A DNA stretch of 64,000 nucleotides from Acidobacteriota bacterium (GTDB taxonomy: Bacteria > Acidobacteriota > Terriglobia > Acidiferrales > UBA7541): the NCBI GenBank assembly GCA_013289665.1, contig JABCZN010000001.1, positions 186,001-250,000 of the forward strand, written 5' to 3'. Each line of letters begins with the position of its first letter. The stretch's first letter is position 1. Below the pieces are notes generated by a model, which worked only from the letters and a program-made list of their open reading frames with translations, made no database searches and was not told the DNA's origin. The position numbers were made by a program, and so were the translations under genes. Shown in pieces: positions 47,350 through 56,221 of this stretch.

Positions 47350-49341
47350 ATGCCCGAGAAAAAAGAAAAATTCTACCTGACGACGCCCATCTACTACACC
47401 AACGGGCTGCCGCACATCGGCCACACTTACACCACCGTCGTCGCCGATGTCATCCGCCGCTACAAGCGCATGCGCGGCTACGACGTCGTCATGACCACCG
47501 GCACCGACGAGCACGGCGTCAACGTCGAACGCGCCGCGAAAAAAGCCGGCATCCCCGAATCCGAATTCGTCGCCAAAATGGCCGAGGCCTGGCGCGCCCT
47601 CTGGGACGAACTCGGCATTCCTGCCGACGAATTCATTCGCACCACCGACCTCAAGCACGTCCGCACCGTCCAGTGGCTCTTCAAGCTCTGCAGGGAAAAC
47701 GGCTACGTCTACAAGGGCCACTACACCGGCCAATACTGCATCTACGACAACGCTTTTGTGAACGACGCCAAGCCCGGCGACAACTGCCCCGATTGCGGCC
47801 GCCCGCTCGAAACCGTCACCGAAGAAAACTATTTCTTCAAGCTCTCGTCTTTCCAAAAGCCGCTCCTCGATTTCTATAAAAAGAATCCTGATTTCATTCA
47901 GCCGGATACGAGGCGCAACGAAATCATCAGCTTCGTCGAAGGCGGCTTGAAAGACCTCAGCATCACCCGCACCACCATCCGCTGGGGCATTCCCGTTCCT
48001 GGCGAAGAGCCGCACGTCTTCTATGTCTGGTTCGACGCGCTCACCGCGTACCTCAGCGCCGTAGGAGGCCCGGAATACGAAAAGCGCGGCTACTGGCCCG
48101 CGGATCTGCATCTCGTCGGCAAAGACATCATCCGTTTCCACGCCGTCTACTGGCCAGCGTTCCTCATGGCCGCCATGCTCCCGGTTCCCAGACAAGTCTG
48201 GGCCCACGGCTGGTTCCTCATGGACGCCGCCAAAATGAGCAAGTCCAAAGGAAACGTCGTCCTACCGCGCCCCATCGTGAACATGCTCGGCATGGACGCG
48301 CTCCGCTATTTCCTCCTGCGCGATGTTGTCTTCGGCCAGGACGGCAATTTCAGCTACGACGCTCTCGTGACTCGCTACAACAGCGACCTCGCCAACGGCC
48401 TCGGCAACCTCGCCAGTCGCACCGCTGCGCTCATCGAAAAAAACTTCGCCGGCAAAATCCCCAAGCCGGCCACGCTGAAACCGCAGGACGAAACTCTCGC
48501 CAAGGAAGCGCAAAACGCCATCGCTGAAGTCCTAGAAAGTTTCGACAAGCTCAGTTTCGCACGCGCCCTCGAAACCATCTGGACCGTAATCGCCGCGGCC
48601 GACAAATATCTCACCAGTGAACAGCCCTGGGCCCTCGGCAACTCCGAAGCCGAACAAGCCCGAAAAAGCACCGTCCTCTGGACCACCGCCGAGCTTCTCC
48701 GCACAGTCACCGCGGTGTCATTTCCCGTTCTCCCAGATAGCGCTGCAAAAGTCTGGACGCTCCTCGGACAGTCCGAGGCTCTGGGCAAATTCGAATTGGA
48801 CGGACTGCGCTGGGGCCAGTTAGCTCCCGGCACTTCGCTTGGCAAATCACAGACCTTGTTCCCACGCGTGGACAAAACCGAAGCAATAGAGAGGATCGAA
48901 TCAATGGCAAACGAAGAACTGAACCCAGCACCAGCAGCACCGGCACTGGCGGCAAGCGCTCCAGTTGCAACAGGAACGTCCGCAGCGGCAGCCACCGCCA
49001 CCGCGGTCTCCGGCAAAATCGGCATCGAGGATTTCGCCAAAGTCGAAATGCGCGTCGGCCAGATCAAAACCGCCGAGCGCATCGTCGGCGCCGACAAACT
49101 CCTCAAGCTCACCGTCGACATCGGCACAGAAATCCGCCAGATCTGCGCCGGCATCGCCCAATACTACGAACCCGAATCCCTAATCGGCCGCAAAGTAGCG
49201 GTAGTTGTAAATCTCGCCCCGCGCAAACTCCGCGGCGTCGAATCCAACGGCATGATCGTAGCCGCTTCCGTAGGCCCCGAAGGCCGCCCCGTCCTGACCG
49301 GCTTCCACGAAGAAGTAGAAGTCGGCGCCCGCCTGAAATAA
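47350..49341 (+). CDS. metG: Methionine--tRNA ligase with C-terminal tRNA-binding (EMAPII-like) domain
   Basis: YLTTPIYYTNGLPHIGHTYTTVVADVIRRYKRM; KMSKSKGN; C-terminal KVEMRVGQIKTAERIVGADKLLKLTVDIG. Confidence 0.97.
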   Translation: MPEKKEKFYLTTPIYYTNGLPHIGHTYTTVVADVIRRYKRMRGYDVVMTTGTDEHGVNVERAAKKAGIPESEFVAKMAEAWRALWDELGIPADEFIRTTDLKHVRTVQWLFKLCRENGYVYKGHYTGQYCIYDNAFVNDAKPGDNCPDCGRPLETVTEENYFFKLSSFQKPLLDFYKKNPDFIQPDTRRNEIISFVEGGLKDLSITRTTIRWGIPVPGEEPHVFYVWFDALTAYLSAVGGPEYEKRGYWPADLHLVGKDIIRFHAVYWPAFLMAAMLPVPRQVWAHGWFLMDAAKMSKSKGNVVLPRPIVNMLGMDALRYFLLRDVVFGQDGNFSYDALVTRYNSDLANGLGNLASRTAALIEKNFAGKIPKPATLKPQDETLAKEAQNAIAEVLESFDKLSFARALETIWTVIAAADKYLTSEQPWALGNSEAEQARKSTVLWTTAELLRTVTAVSFPVLPDSAAKVWTLLGQSEALGKFELDGLRWGQLAPGTSLGKSQTLFPRVDKTEAIERIESMANEELNPAPAAPALAASAPVATGTSAAAATATAVSGKIGIEDFAKVEMRVGQIKTAERIVGADKLLKLTVDIGTEIRQICAGIAQYYEPESLIGRKVAVVVNLAPRKLRGVESNGMIVAASVGPEGRPVLTGFHEEVEVGARLK

Positions 49342-49378
49342 TCGCCCTTCCGGTCGTCGCCGACTCGCTTCCCATCCT

Positions 49379-49412
49379 TGTAGGGGCCGGGCTCTCCCGG
49401 CCCCCTAGGGTT
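49379..49412. repeat. Module C
   Basis: tgtaggggccgggctctcccggccccctagggttt. Confidence 0.75.
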
Positions 49413-49473
49413 TCTCCTCACCGGGACCGTAACCGCTGTCTATTTTCCAGTTTTTATTTTCTAATTTCTATCT

Positions 49474-50265
49474 ATGGAACTAATCGATTCCCACGCCCAC
49501 ATAGACGGTCCCCAATTCGCCGAAGACCGCGAGGCCATGCTCCAACGCGCCCGAGCCGCAGGCGTCTCCACAATCCTAGCCATCGGCACCGGCCCAGGCC
49601 CCGAAAAACTCGATGCCGCGCTCCCCTACGCCGAAGGCCACAACTGGATCTACACGACCGTTGGCATACATCCCCACGACGCGAAAGAAGTCACCCCGGC
49701 TCATCTCGAAACGCTGGCCGCCCTCGCCGCACATCCCAAAGTACTCGCCTGGGGTGAAATCGGCCTCGACTATTTCTACGACCATTCCCCCCGCGACATC
49801 CAGGAGCGCGTCTTCCGCCAGCAAATGGAATTAGCCCACGCCGCGAATCTTCCCATCATCATCCACTGCCGCGACGCCTGGGACGACTGCCTCCGCCTCC
49901 TCGACGAAGCCTGGAAGCCCACCGGCCGCGGCGGCATCCTCCACTGCTTCACCAGCACCCTCGCACACGCCCAGAGAGGCCTCGACATGGGCTTTCTCAT
50001 CTCTTTCACCGGAAACATCTCCTACCCGAAAGCGCAAAACATCCGCGACGTGGCGAAGGCTTTGTCCCTTTCAAACATTTTGATTGAAACGGACTCTCCG
50101 TACCTCGCGCCGCAGCCCCACCGCGGCAAACGCAATGAGCCCGCCTACGTTGTCGAGGTAGCAAAGGCGCTCGCGAATGTGAGAGACTGTGAGCTATCAG
50201 AAATTGCCGCTAAGACTACGGAGAATTTCCGCAGTTTTTTTAGGCTGACCCGGCCGAACTCATAG
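49474..50265 (+). CDS. TatD family hydrolase
   Basis: MELIDSHAHIDGPQFAEDREAML; IGLDYFYDHSPRDIQERVFRQQM; IETDSPYLAPQPHRGKRNEP. Confidence 0.95.
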   Translation: MELIDSHAHIDGPQFAEDREAMLQRARAAGVSTILAIGTGPGPEKLDAALPYAEGHNWIYTTVGIHPHDAKEVTPAHLETLAALAAHPKVLAWGEIGLDYFYDHSPRDIQERVFRQQMELAHAANLPIIIHCRDAWDDCLRLLDEAWKPTGRGGILHCFTSTLAHAQRGLDMGFLISFTGNISYPKAQNIRDVAKALSLSNILIETDSPYLAPQPHRGKRNEPAYVVEVAKALANVRDCELSEIAAKTTENFRSFFRLTRPNS

Positions 50266-50320
50266 AGGGCCGAAGTGTCCCGCTGACAGGGAGCGGGTCC
50301 GGAGAACGCATATCGCACTA

Positions 50321-51304
50321 TTGACCGTGAAAGAGATTTTTGAACTGGTGCGAGAAGACCTTGTGAAGGTCGAGCAGGAACTCTCGCGCCAGAGCGCCTC
50401 CGCCTACCAGCCCGTCTCTGAAATCACCAGCTATCTCCTCGGTGGGGGAGGGAAGCGCCTCCGCCCAGCACTGCTCCTGCTCGCCCACGGCTACGCTGCC
50501 GGAAGCGAAGGCGACGCCCGCAGCGCTATCAAACTCGCTGCCGTCGTCGAACTCCTTCACAGCGCCACGCTCATTCACGACGATGTGATTGATAGCGCCG
50601 ACACCCGCCGCGGCCGCCCCTCCGCCAATTCGCGCTGGGGCAATCACCGCAGCGTCCTCTCCGGGGACTGGCTGTACATGCAATCGTTCCACATCGCCCT
50701 GCAGGAGCGCAATTTCCACGTCCTCGATATCCTGATCGACCTCACGCAAAAAATGGTCGAAGGCGAACTCCTGCAGCTGGAAAAAATCGGCCGCATTGAC
50801 GTCTCCGAAGACGACGCCCTGAAACTTTCCACCTACAAGACCGCTTGCCTCTTTAGCGGTTGCGCCCGCCTTGGCGGAGTCCTCGGCGGCCTGGAAGAGG
50901 AACACGAAAACGCACTAGCCGACTACGGCCGCTATTCGGGCCTGGCGTTTCAACTCGTTGACGATCTTTTGGATTTCACCGCTTCCAGCGAACAACTCGG
51001 CAAGCCGGTGCTAAGCGACCTGAAAGAAGGCAAAGTCACCCTGCCGCTAATCTACGCCATGGAAAACGGTCACAGCGAAGCGCGCGAAATGGTCTCCCGC
51101 GTCCTCGAGGAAAAAGAGTTTGACTCCGTCCAGCCCGAAACCCTGGTGGCCCTCGTTCGCGATTCCGGCGCCCTCGACCGCACCCGCAACCTCGCCCTCG
51201 AATACGCCGTCCGTGCCAAAGCCTGCCTCAACGGCTCCGGCTTCTCCGAATACGCCCGCGCCCTCCAAACCCTCCCCGACTTCATCCTCGACCGCGAATA
51301 CTAA
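50321..51304 (+). CDS. Polyprenyl synthetase (trans-isoprenyl diphosphate synthase)
   Basis: GGGGKRLRPALLLL; LIHDDVIDSADTRRGRPSAN; QLVDDLLDFTAS. Confidence 0.95.
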   Translation: MTVKEIFELVREDLVKVEQELSRQSASAYQPVSEITSYLLGGGGKRLRPALLLLAHGYAAGSEGDARSAIKLAAVVELLHSATLIHDDVIDSADTRRGRPSANSRWGNHRSVLSGDWLYMQSFHIALQERNFHVLDILIDLTQKMVEGELLQLEKIGRIDVSEDDALKLSTYKTACLFSGCARLGGVLGGLEEEHENALADYGRYSGLAFQLVDDLLDFTASSEQLGKPVLSDLKEGKVTLPLIYAMENGHSEAREMVSRVLEEKEFDSVQPETLVALVRDSGALDRTRNLALEYAVRAKACLNGSGFSEYARALQTLPDFILDREY

Positions 51305-51307
51305 GCT

Positions 51308-51339
51308 TGAGTGCGAATGCAAAGCTTTCGCTTTTACGC
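51308..51339. repeat. Module E
   Basis: gagtgcgaatgcaaagctttcgcttttacgcg. Confidence 0.7.
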
Positions 51340-51630
51340 GCTCAACCCAACCTCCCAACCCAACCAGCCCTCGGCATCTTGAGGACATCCGGTGAGGTCC
51401 CGTGTGTGGACTCGATGAAGCCGGATGGCTCTCTTGGGCAGGCCATAACAAAACCACCAGGACGTAAGATCAAATACGCACAGCCCATTGACCATCTTGG
51501 TGGGAGTTGGTGTCCGGAACGCCTTCCGGATGAGTTCGGTTACCGCCTCGCCCACCGACAGGGAACGCTCTTCGGCGTAGCGTCTCGCCTGCTCGAGGAC
51601 CTCGTCATCAATTGAAACTGTAGTTCGCAT
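51334..51630 (-). pseudogene. VapB/ribbon-helix-helix antitoxin-like gene, apparently frameshifted
   Basis: MRTTVSIDDEVLEQARRYAEERSLSVGEAVTELIRKAF...NGLCVFDLT, then the frame departs; the alternative frame reads PGGFVMA... Confidence 0.55.
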
Positions 51631-51749
51631 GGGAAAATGATGCATCGTGGCGATGGCGATGTCAGTGGTTGCTGTGCGGATCAATGTCCGGCGTTGATAT
51701 CAGTCTGCGCCTTATTATGCCCTGTGCTAAATTGGGATTGGTTGCGTTC

Positions 51750-52667
51750 ATGCTTCCCTTCAAACTCGTCTACCACGAATTCTACGACCTCAACCTCGGC
51801 ACCCACGTCTTTCCCTCCGAAAAATTCCGCTTGATTCACGACAAACTCCTAAGCGACGCCATCGCCGAACCCAGCGACTTTCTCCGCCCCGAGCCCGCCA
51901 GTGACGCCGACATCCGCCGAGTCCACACCGAAGACTGGGTTCACAAACTAAAAACCGGCACCCTCACCGCAAGCGAGCAAATGAAACTCGAAGTCCCCTA
52001 TTCCCCCGAACTCGTTCGAGCGTTCTGGCTAGCCGCCGGCGGCACAATCGCCGCCGCCGAATCCGCCTTGCATGATGGCTTCGGCTGCAACATCGGCGGC
52101 GGCTTTCATCACGCCTATCCCGGCCACGGTGAAGGCTTCTGCGCCATCCACGACGTAGCCGTGGCCATCCGCACCCTGCAAGCCCGCAACAAAATCACTC
52201 TCGCCATGGTAGTTGATACCGACGTGCATCACGGTAACGGCACCGCCGCCATCTTCAGCAAGGACGATTCCGTCTTCACCCTCTCCATCCACCAGCTCAA
52301 CAACTACCCCGCCCACAAGCCGCATTCCTCTCTCGATCTGAATCTAGAGGACGGCGTAGCCGACGAAGAATACCTGGCCACCCTTCTCCCCGCCGTAAAA
52401 AAATCCATCGCATCCTTCCGTCCAGACATTCTTTTCTACGTCGGCGGAGCAGACCCCTACCGCGAAGACCAATTGGGCGGCCTCGATCTAAGTATGGAAG
52501 GTTTGCAAAAACGCGACGCAGGCGTCTTCGAGGAGGCCCGTCGCAAAAATATCCCGGTAGTTACTACTTTAGCCGGCGGCTACGCCCGTCGTCTCCAGGA
52601 CACAGTCCAAATCCACCTAAACAGCATCCTCGCCGCTAAACGCGTCGCGGAAAGACACAACCAATAA
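51750..52667 (+). CDS. Histone deacetylase-like (AcuC/HDAC) amidohydrolase
   Basis: MLPFKLVYHEFYDLNLGTHVFPSEKF; GGGFHHAYPGHGEGFCAIHDVAVA; VVDTDVHHGNGTAAIF; GGADPYREDQLGGLDLSMEG. Confidence 0.93.
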   Translation: MLPFKLVYHEFYDLNLGTHVFPSEKFRLIHDKLLSDAIAEPSDFLRPEPASDADIRRVHTEDWVHKLKTGTLTASEQMKLEVPYSPELVRAFWLAAGGTIAAAESALHDGFGCNIGGGFHHAYPGHGEGFCAIHDVAVAIRTLQARNKITLAMVVDTDVHHGNGTAAIFSKDDSVFTLSIHQLNNYPAHKPHSSLDLNLEDGVADEEYLATLLPAVKKSIASFRPDILFYVGGADPYREDQLGGLDLSMEGLQKRDAGVFEEARRKNIPVVTTLAGGYARRLQDTVQIHLNSILAAKRVAERHNQ

Positions 52668-52689
52668 CCGGCGATCCTCCTTCTGCCGG

Positions 52690-54054
52690 CTAGTGAATGA
52701 TGGCTCCCTCGATTGCGTCTATCAACGATTGATCGCGCCCTTCGGGATCAAAACCTTCAGTTCGATAGGCTATTTTCCCTGTCCGGCTCAGGATCAGAGT
52801 CGTTGGGAAGGAATTTACATGCAATAACTCATCCAGGCCGTCAGCGAAAACCACGGTGGTTCTTGGTTTCACCTCCTCCAGGTATGGTCCCACCAGCCTT
52901 TCATCCTCGTCACAATTCAGTTCCAGGAAAACGACTTCCTGCTCGCGCCCGAGAAAATGACCGGCGACTTTCTCGAAGTGAGGTTCCCATTCACGACAGG
53001 GACCACACCACGTGGCCCAAAAGTTCAACACCAGCACTTTGCCTTTGGCGTCGGCTAAAGCAAATGCGGCCCCATCCGGCGCCTTGCGCAGCAGGAATTC
53101 CATGGGGTCCTTCAGCCCTTTGTTACGCGCGGGCTTAGGATCGGCCCCTGCAGCCACGGCCTCGTCGCATGCGCGCAGGACATAATTTCCCAACCCGTCT
53201 TCCGACCCGTGCGCCAGCCGCCAGACATTGCCCAGTTTCTTCCTCACCTCAGGGCGCGAGGCGCTGCCCTGCAAACCATCCGAGAGCGCAAAGGCCAGGG
53301 CATACTCGTGAATTGCCGTGGGCAAGTCTTTCCGGATTTCCGCAATCTCGCCCAGGCGCTCCGCGGCGGCTGAGCCCGGCGTCATTTTATAGCTGCCCTC
53401 AAAATCCCTCTGGGCGTTCTGCAGTTCGTTCAGCTTTTGATACAGCCTGCCACGCACCAGCAGGATGGAGGCCACATCGTGCTGTTTGTCTTTTTCGAAT
53501 TGCTCACTCGATTGCCGCGGCGATTTGTCCTTCACAGGTTCGCGGCGGATGATCTCCAGCATCCGCGTGCAATAATTCGCCGCGCGCCGCCACCCCGCGG
53601 CGTCGCCATAGCGGTCCAGAAGCTGCACTGATAGCTGGTTGATCGAAAGATCTTCCGGAGCCAGCGCCACCATCCGTTCCGCATACTCCGTCGCCGTCGA
53701 AAAATCCCGAAGCTGCAGGCTGGATTCCACGATCGCCCGGTAAATCTGCGGCCGCTGAGAGGATTGCGGATACTTCTTAAGAAAGTCGAGCAGGTTGCGC
53801 ATCAACGCCACGCGGTCATTGCTCGCCTGCTCGATCGCCTTCTGCAGATCTTGTTGCTCGAGCACCGCCGCGCTTGCGGCCCCCTGCTTGGCTCCGCCGG
53901 ACTTTGCAGCAGGTGCAGGAGCAGGCGCAGCTTGCCCCCCATCCGGCTTCTCCTGCCCCCAAGCAAAACTAGAGCCCGCACAAGCAAGCACAACAATTCC
54001 CACAAAGATTCTCAGTAGTTTTGACCGAAAGGAATTCACAACCCTATTGTACAA
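52690..54054 (-). CDS. TPR-containing TlpA-like thioredoxin-domain protein
   Basis: Signal-like N-terminus; TPR-like middle; LVLNFWATWCGPCREWEPHFEKVAGHF. Confidence 0.9.
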   Translation of the reverse strand: MYNRVVNSFRSKLLRIFVGIVVLACAGSSFAWGQEKPDGGQAAPAPAPAAKSGGAKQGAASAAVLEQQDLQKAIEQASNDRVALMRNLLDFLKKYPQSSQRPQIYRAIVESSLQLRDFSTATEYAERMVALAPEDLSINQLSVQLLDRYGDAAGWRRAANYCTRMLEIIRREPVKDKSPRQSSEQFEKDKQHDVASILLVRGRLYQKLNELQNAQRDFEGSYKMTPGSAAAERLGEIAEIRKDLPTAIHEYALAFALSDGLQGSASRPEVRKKLGNVWRLAHGSEDGLGNYVLRACDEAVAAGADPKPARNKGLKDPMEFLLRKAPDGAAFALADAKGKVLVLNFWATWCGPCREWEPHFEKVAGHFLGREQEVVFLELNCDEDERLVGPYLEEVKPRTTVVFADGLDELLHVNSFPTTLILSRTGKIAYRTEGFDPEGRDQSLIDAIEGAIIH

Positions 54055-54067
54055 GGGAATCTAAATT

Positions 54068-54137
54068 GTAGCGGCCACCTTCAGGCGGCCCCGCGCTCCG
54101 GTTGCGCAGGCTTCAGCCTGAGTTCTCGGGTTCTCTC
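54068..54137. repeat. Composite: module B + module D + linker
   Basis: gtagcggccaccttcaggcggccccgcgctccggttgcgcaggcttcagcctgagttctcgggttctctcgcc. Confidence 0.8.
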
Positions 54138-54168
54138 GCCTGTCACCAAAATCGGATCGTACTTCGTC

Positions 54169-55164
54169 TCACGACCCGCTCGAAACATTCACACTTCCCG
54201 AAACCGTATGCACTTCCACCCGCCCCGCCGAATTCCCGATATGCGCCCGCAGCGAATGCTTATTCTGCTCTTCCAGAATCACCGGAATGCTGGTCCGAAT
54301 ATCCCCCGAAGTCGATTCCGCCGAAAGCAGAAAACTCGCATTCGACGGCACGCGCAACTCCACCGAGCCCGAAATCGTCTTCAACTCCCAAAGCCGGCTA
54401 GCCCCCGGATTTCCCGAAACCTGAATGGACCCGGAGATCGCGTGCACCTTCACGTCGTTATTCGCGCCCAACACTTCAATCGAGCCGCTCGCCGTCGAAG
54501 CATCCACGCGGTCGCTTGGGTGCTCAATCCGGATCGCTCCGGAAGCCGCGGTAATCTTCAACTCGCCCTTCACATCCGCAACCCGCGTGTCGCCCGAAGC
54601 GCTGGACACGCGCAAACTCCCGCCGATTCCGGACGCCTCAATCGAGCCGCTCGCCGCATTCAGCTGCGTATCCTGTTCCACCCGGTAGACGTGCACATAC
54701 CCCGAAGCCGAGCTCGCCTTCACCGGCCCCTTCACGTTGTCAATCGTAATCCCGCCCGAAGCCACACCCGCATCAATCTCCGTGTCATGCGGCACTTCCA
54801 CCTGATAATCGATCGTCACATTTTTCAGCCACGACGAATTCTTCCCGATGCGAATCGTGCTTCCGCTCTGTTCCAGTGGCGGGTTGGCAGCCACCTCTTC
54901 CACGTTCTTGCCCGAGCCTCCGAAGATTGACCAGCCCCCCGGCGTAACTTTGCCGTGGACATGCACCGTGCCATCCGAGCTTCCTTTAATTTCGACACTC
55001 CCCGACCCGTTGCTCAACTCAAGCCGCACCGGCGAACTGACAGTAAATGATCGATCGAATGCGGCATTCTGCGCGGCAGCCCCAGGCAGGGCAAAAGCGG
55101 CAAGCGCTGTGAACAGGAAAATTCTGGAAAGGATGGTGATGTGGCGTCTAGTCATCGGCTTCAT
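54169..55164 (-). CDS. DUF4097-type secreted beta-repeat protein (putative adhesin-like)
   Basis: MKPMTRRHITILSRIFLFTALAAFALPGAAA signal; repeated xASGxIxV units (SSASGDTRVADVKGELKITAASGAIRIEH...STASGSIEVLG). Confidence 0.8.
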   Translation of the reverse strand: MKPMTRRHITILSRIFLFTALAAFALPGAAAQNAAFDRSFTVSSPVRLELSNGSGSVEIKGSSDGTVHVHGKVTPGGWSIFGGSGKNVEEVAANPPLEQSGSTIRIGKNSSWLKNVTIDYQVEVPHDTEIDAGVASGGITIDNVKGPVKASSASGYVHVYRVEQDTQLNAASGSIEASGIGGSLRVSSASGDTRVADVKGELKITAASGAIRIEHPSDRVDASTASGSIEVLGANNDVKVHAISGSIQVSGNPGASRLWELKTISGSVELRVPSNASFLLSAESTSGDIRTSIPVILEEQNKHSLRAHIGNSAGRVEVHTVSGSVNVSSGS

Positions 55165-55228
55165 GTGCCCGGCGCACCAGTCGTTCCTGGCACCCAAGCC
55201 CTCCTGGTAAAAGATACGCAGTTCCAGG

Positions 55229-56107
55229 CTAGGATGTTCCGGCTGCTTTGGAAAGCGTCTCGTTCAGCGACCCCTGCCGGTAACCCTCTAAATCCAAAGC
55301 CACATATGCGAATCCCGCCGCCTTCAGTGCCTGCGAAATCGCCGCCGCCATTTCCCTATTCAGCGCCCGTGGCAGCTCATCTGGAGCCAATTCCACCCGT
55401 GCCAGCTTATCGTGCAGCCGCACCCGGAATTGCCTGAACCCCAGTTCCCGCAGCGCCGCCTCGCCCCGCTCGACCAACGACAATCGTTCCGGCGTAACCT
55501 CCGTCCCATACGGCAGCCGCGACGACAAGCACGCCGACGCCGGCCTATCCCAGCAGGGAAGTCCCGCTCGCTTCGCCAGAAAACGTATCTCCGCCTTGTG
55601 CAGCTTCGCCTCCAGCAGTGGAGTGAGCACCTTGTGCTCGGCCGCCGCCCGGTGCCCCGGCCGAAAATCCGAAGTATCGTCTGCATTCACTCCGTAAGCC
55701 ACCGCGGCAAACGCGCGCCCCTTCGCCAATCCATCCAACACCGAAAAAAGTTCGTCCTTGCAGTAGTAGCACCGGTCCGCCGCATTCGCCCGGTAAGCCG
55801 GATTTTCCAGTTCATGTGTCGCAACAAATTCGTGTCGCACTCCGGTAGCCTGCAAAAAAATCTCGACCTGCTCCCGGTCATACGCCGAATAGCTTTCTGA
55901 GAGCGCTGTAACCGAGAGCGCCTTCTCTCTCAGCGCCAGGTGGGCGGCCCAAGCCAGATACGCCGAATCCGTACCCCCCGAAAGCGCCACAATCACCGAA
56001 CTCAACTCTCCCAGCCGCGCCAAAAGCCGGCGCTCCTTCTCCGCGGCCAACTCCGCCGACGCCTCGCCCATCCGTATATTCACCAAGCTTCCCATCTCGC
56101 TCCTCAC
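55229..56107 (-). CDS. larE: ATP-dependent sacrificial sulfur transferase LarE
   Basis: VIVALSGGTDSAYLAWAA; NAADRCYYCKDELF; WDRPASACLSSRLPYGTEVT. Confidence 0.93.
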   Translation of the reverse strand: MRSEMGSLVNIRMGEASAELAAEKERRLLARLGELSSVIVALSGGTDSAYLAWAAHLALREKALSVTALSESYSAYDREQVEIFLQATGVRHEFVATHELENPAYRANAADRCYYCKDELFSVLDGLAKGRAFAAVAYGVNADDTSDFRPGHRAAAEHKVLTPLLEAKLHKAEIRFLAKRAGLPCWDRPASACLSSRLPYGTEVTPERLSLVERGEAALRELGFRQFRVRLHDKLARVELAPDELPRALNREMAAAISQALKAAGFAYVALDLEGYRQGSLNETLSKAAGTS

Positions 56108-56221
56108 TCCCCTCCGTATCCTTCCTCTCAGCGCACTCGGCGTTCTCTGCGCCTTTTGCGTTAACTCCTTCTTTCTTTCCCTTCTCTGTGCCTCTCTCTG
56201 TGAACTCTTGCTTTCTCTTCC

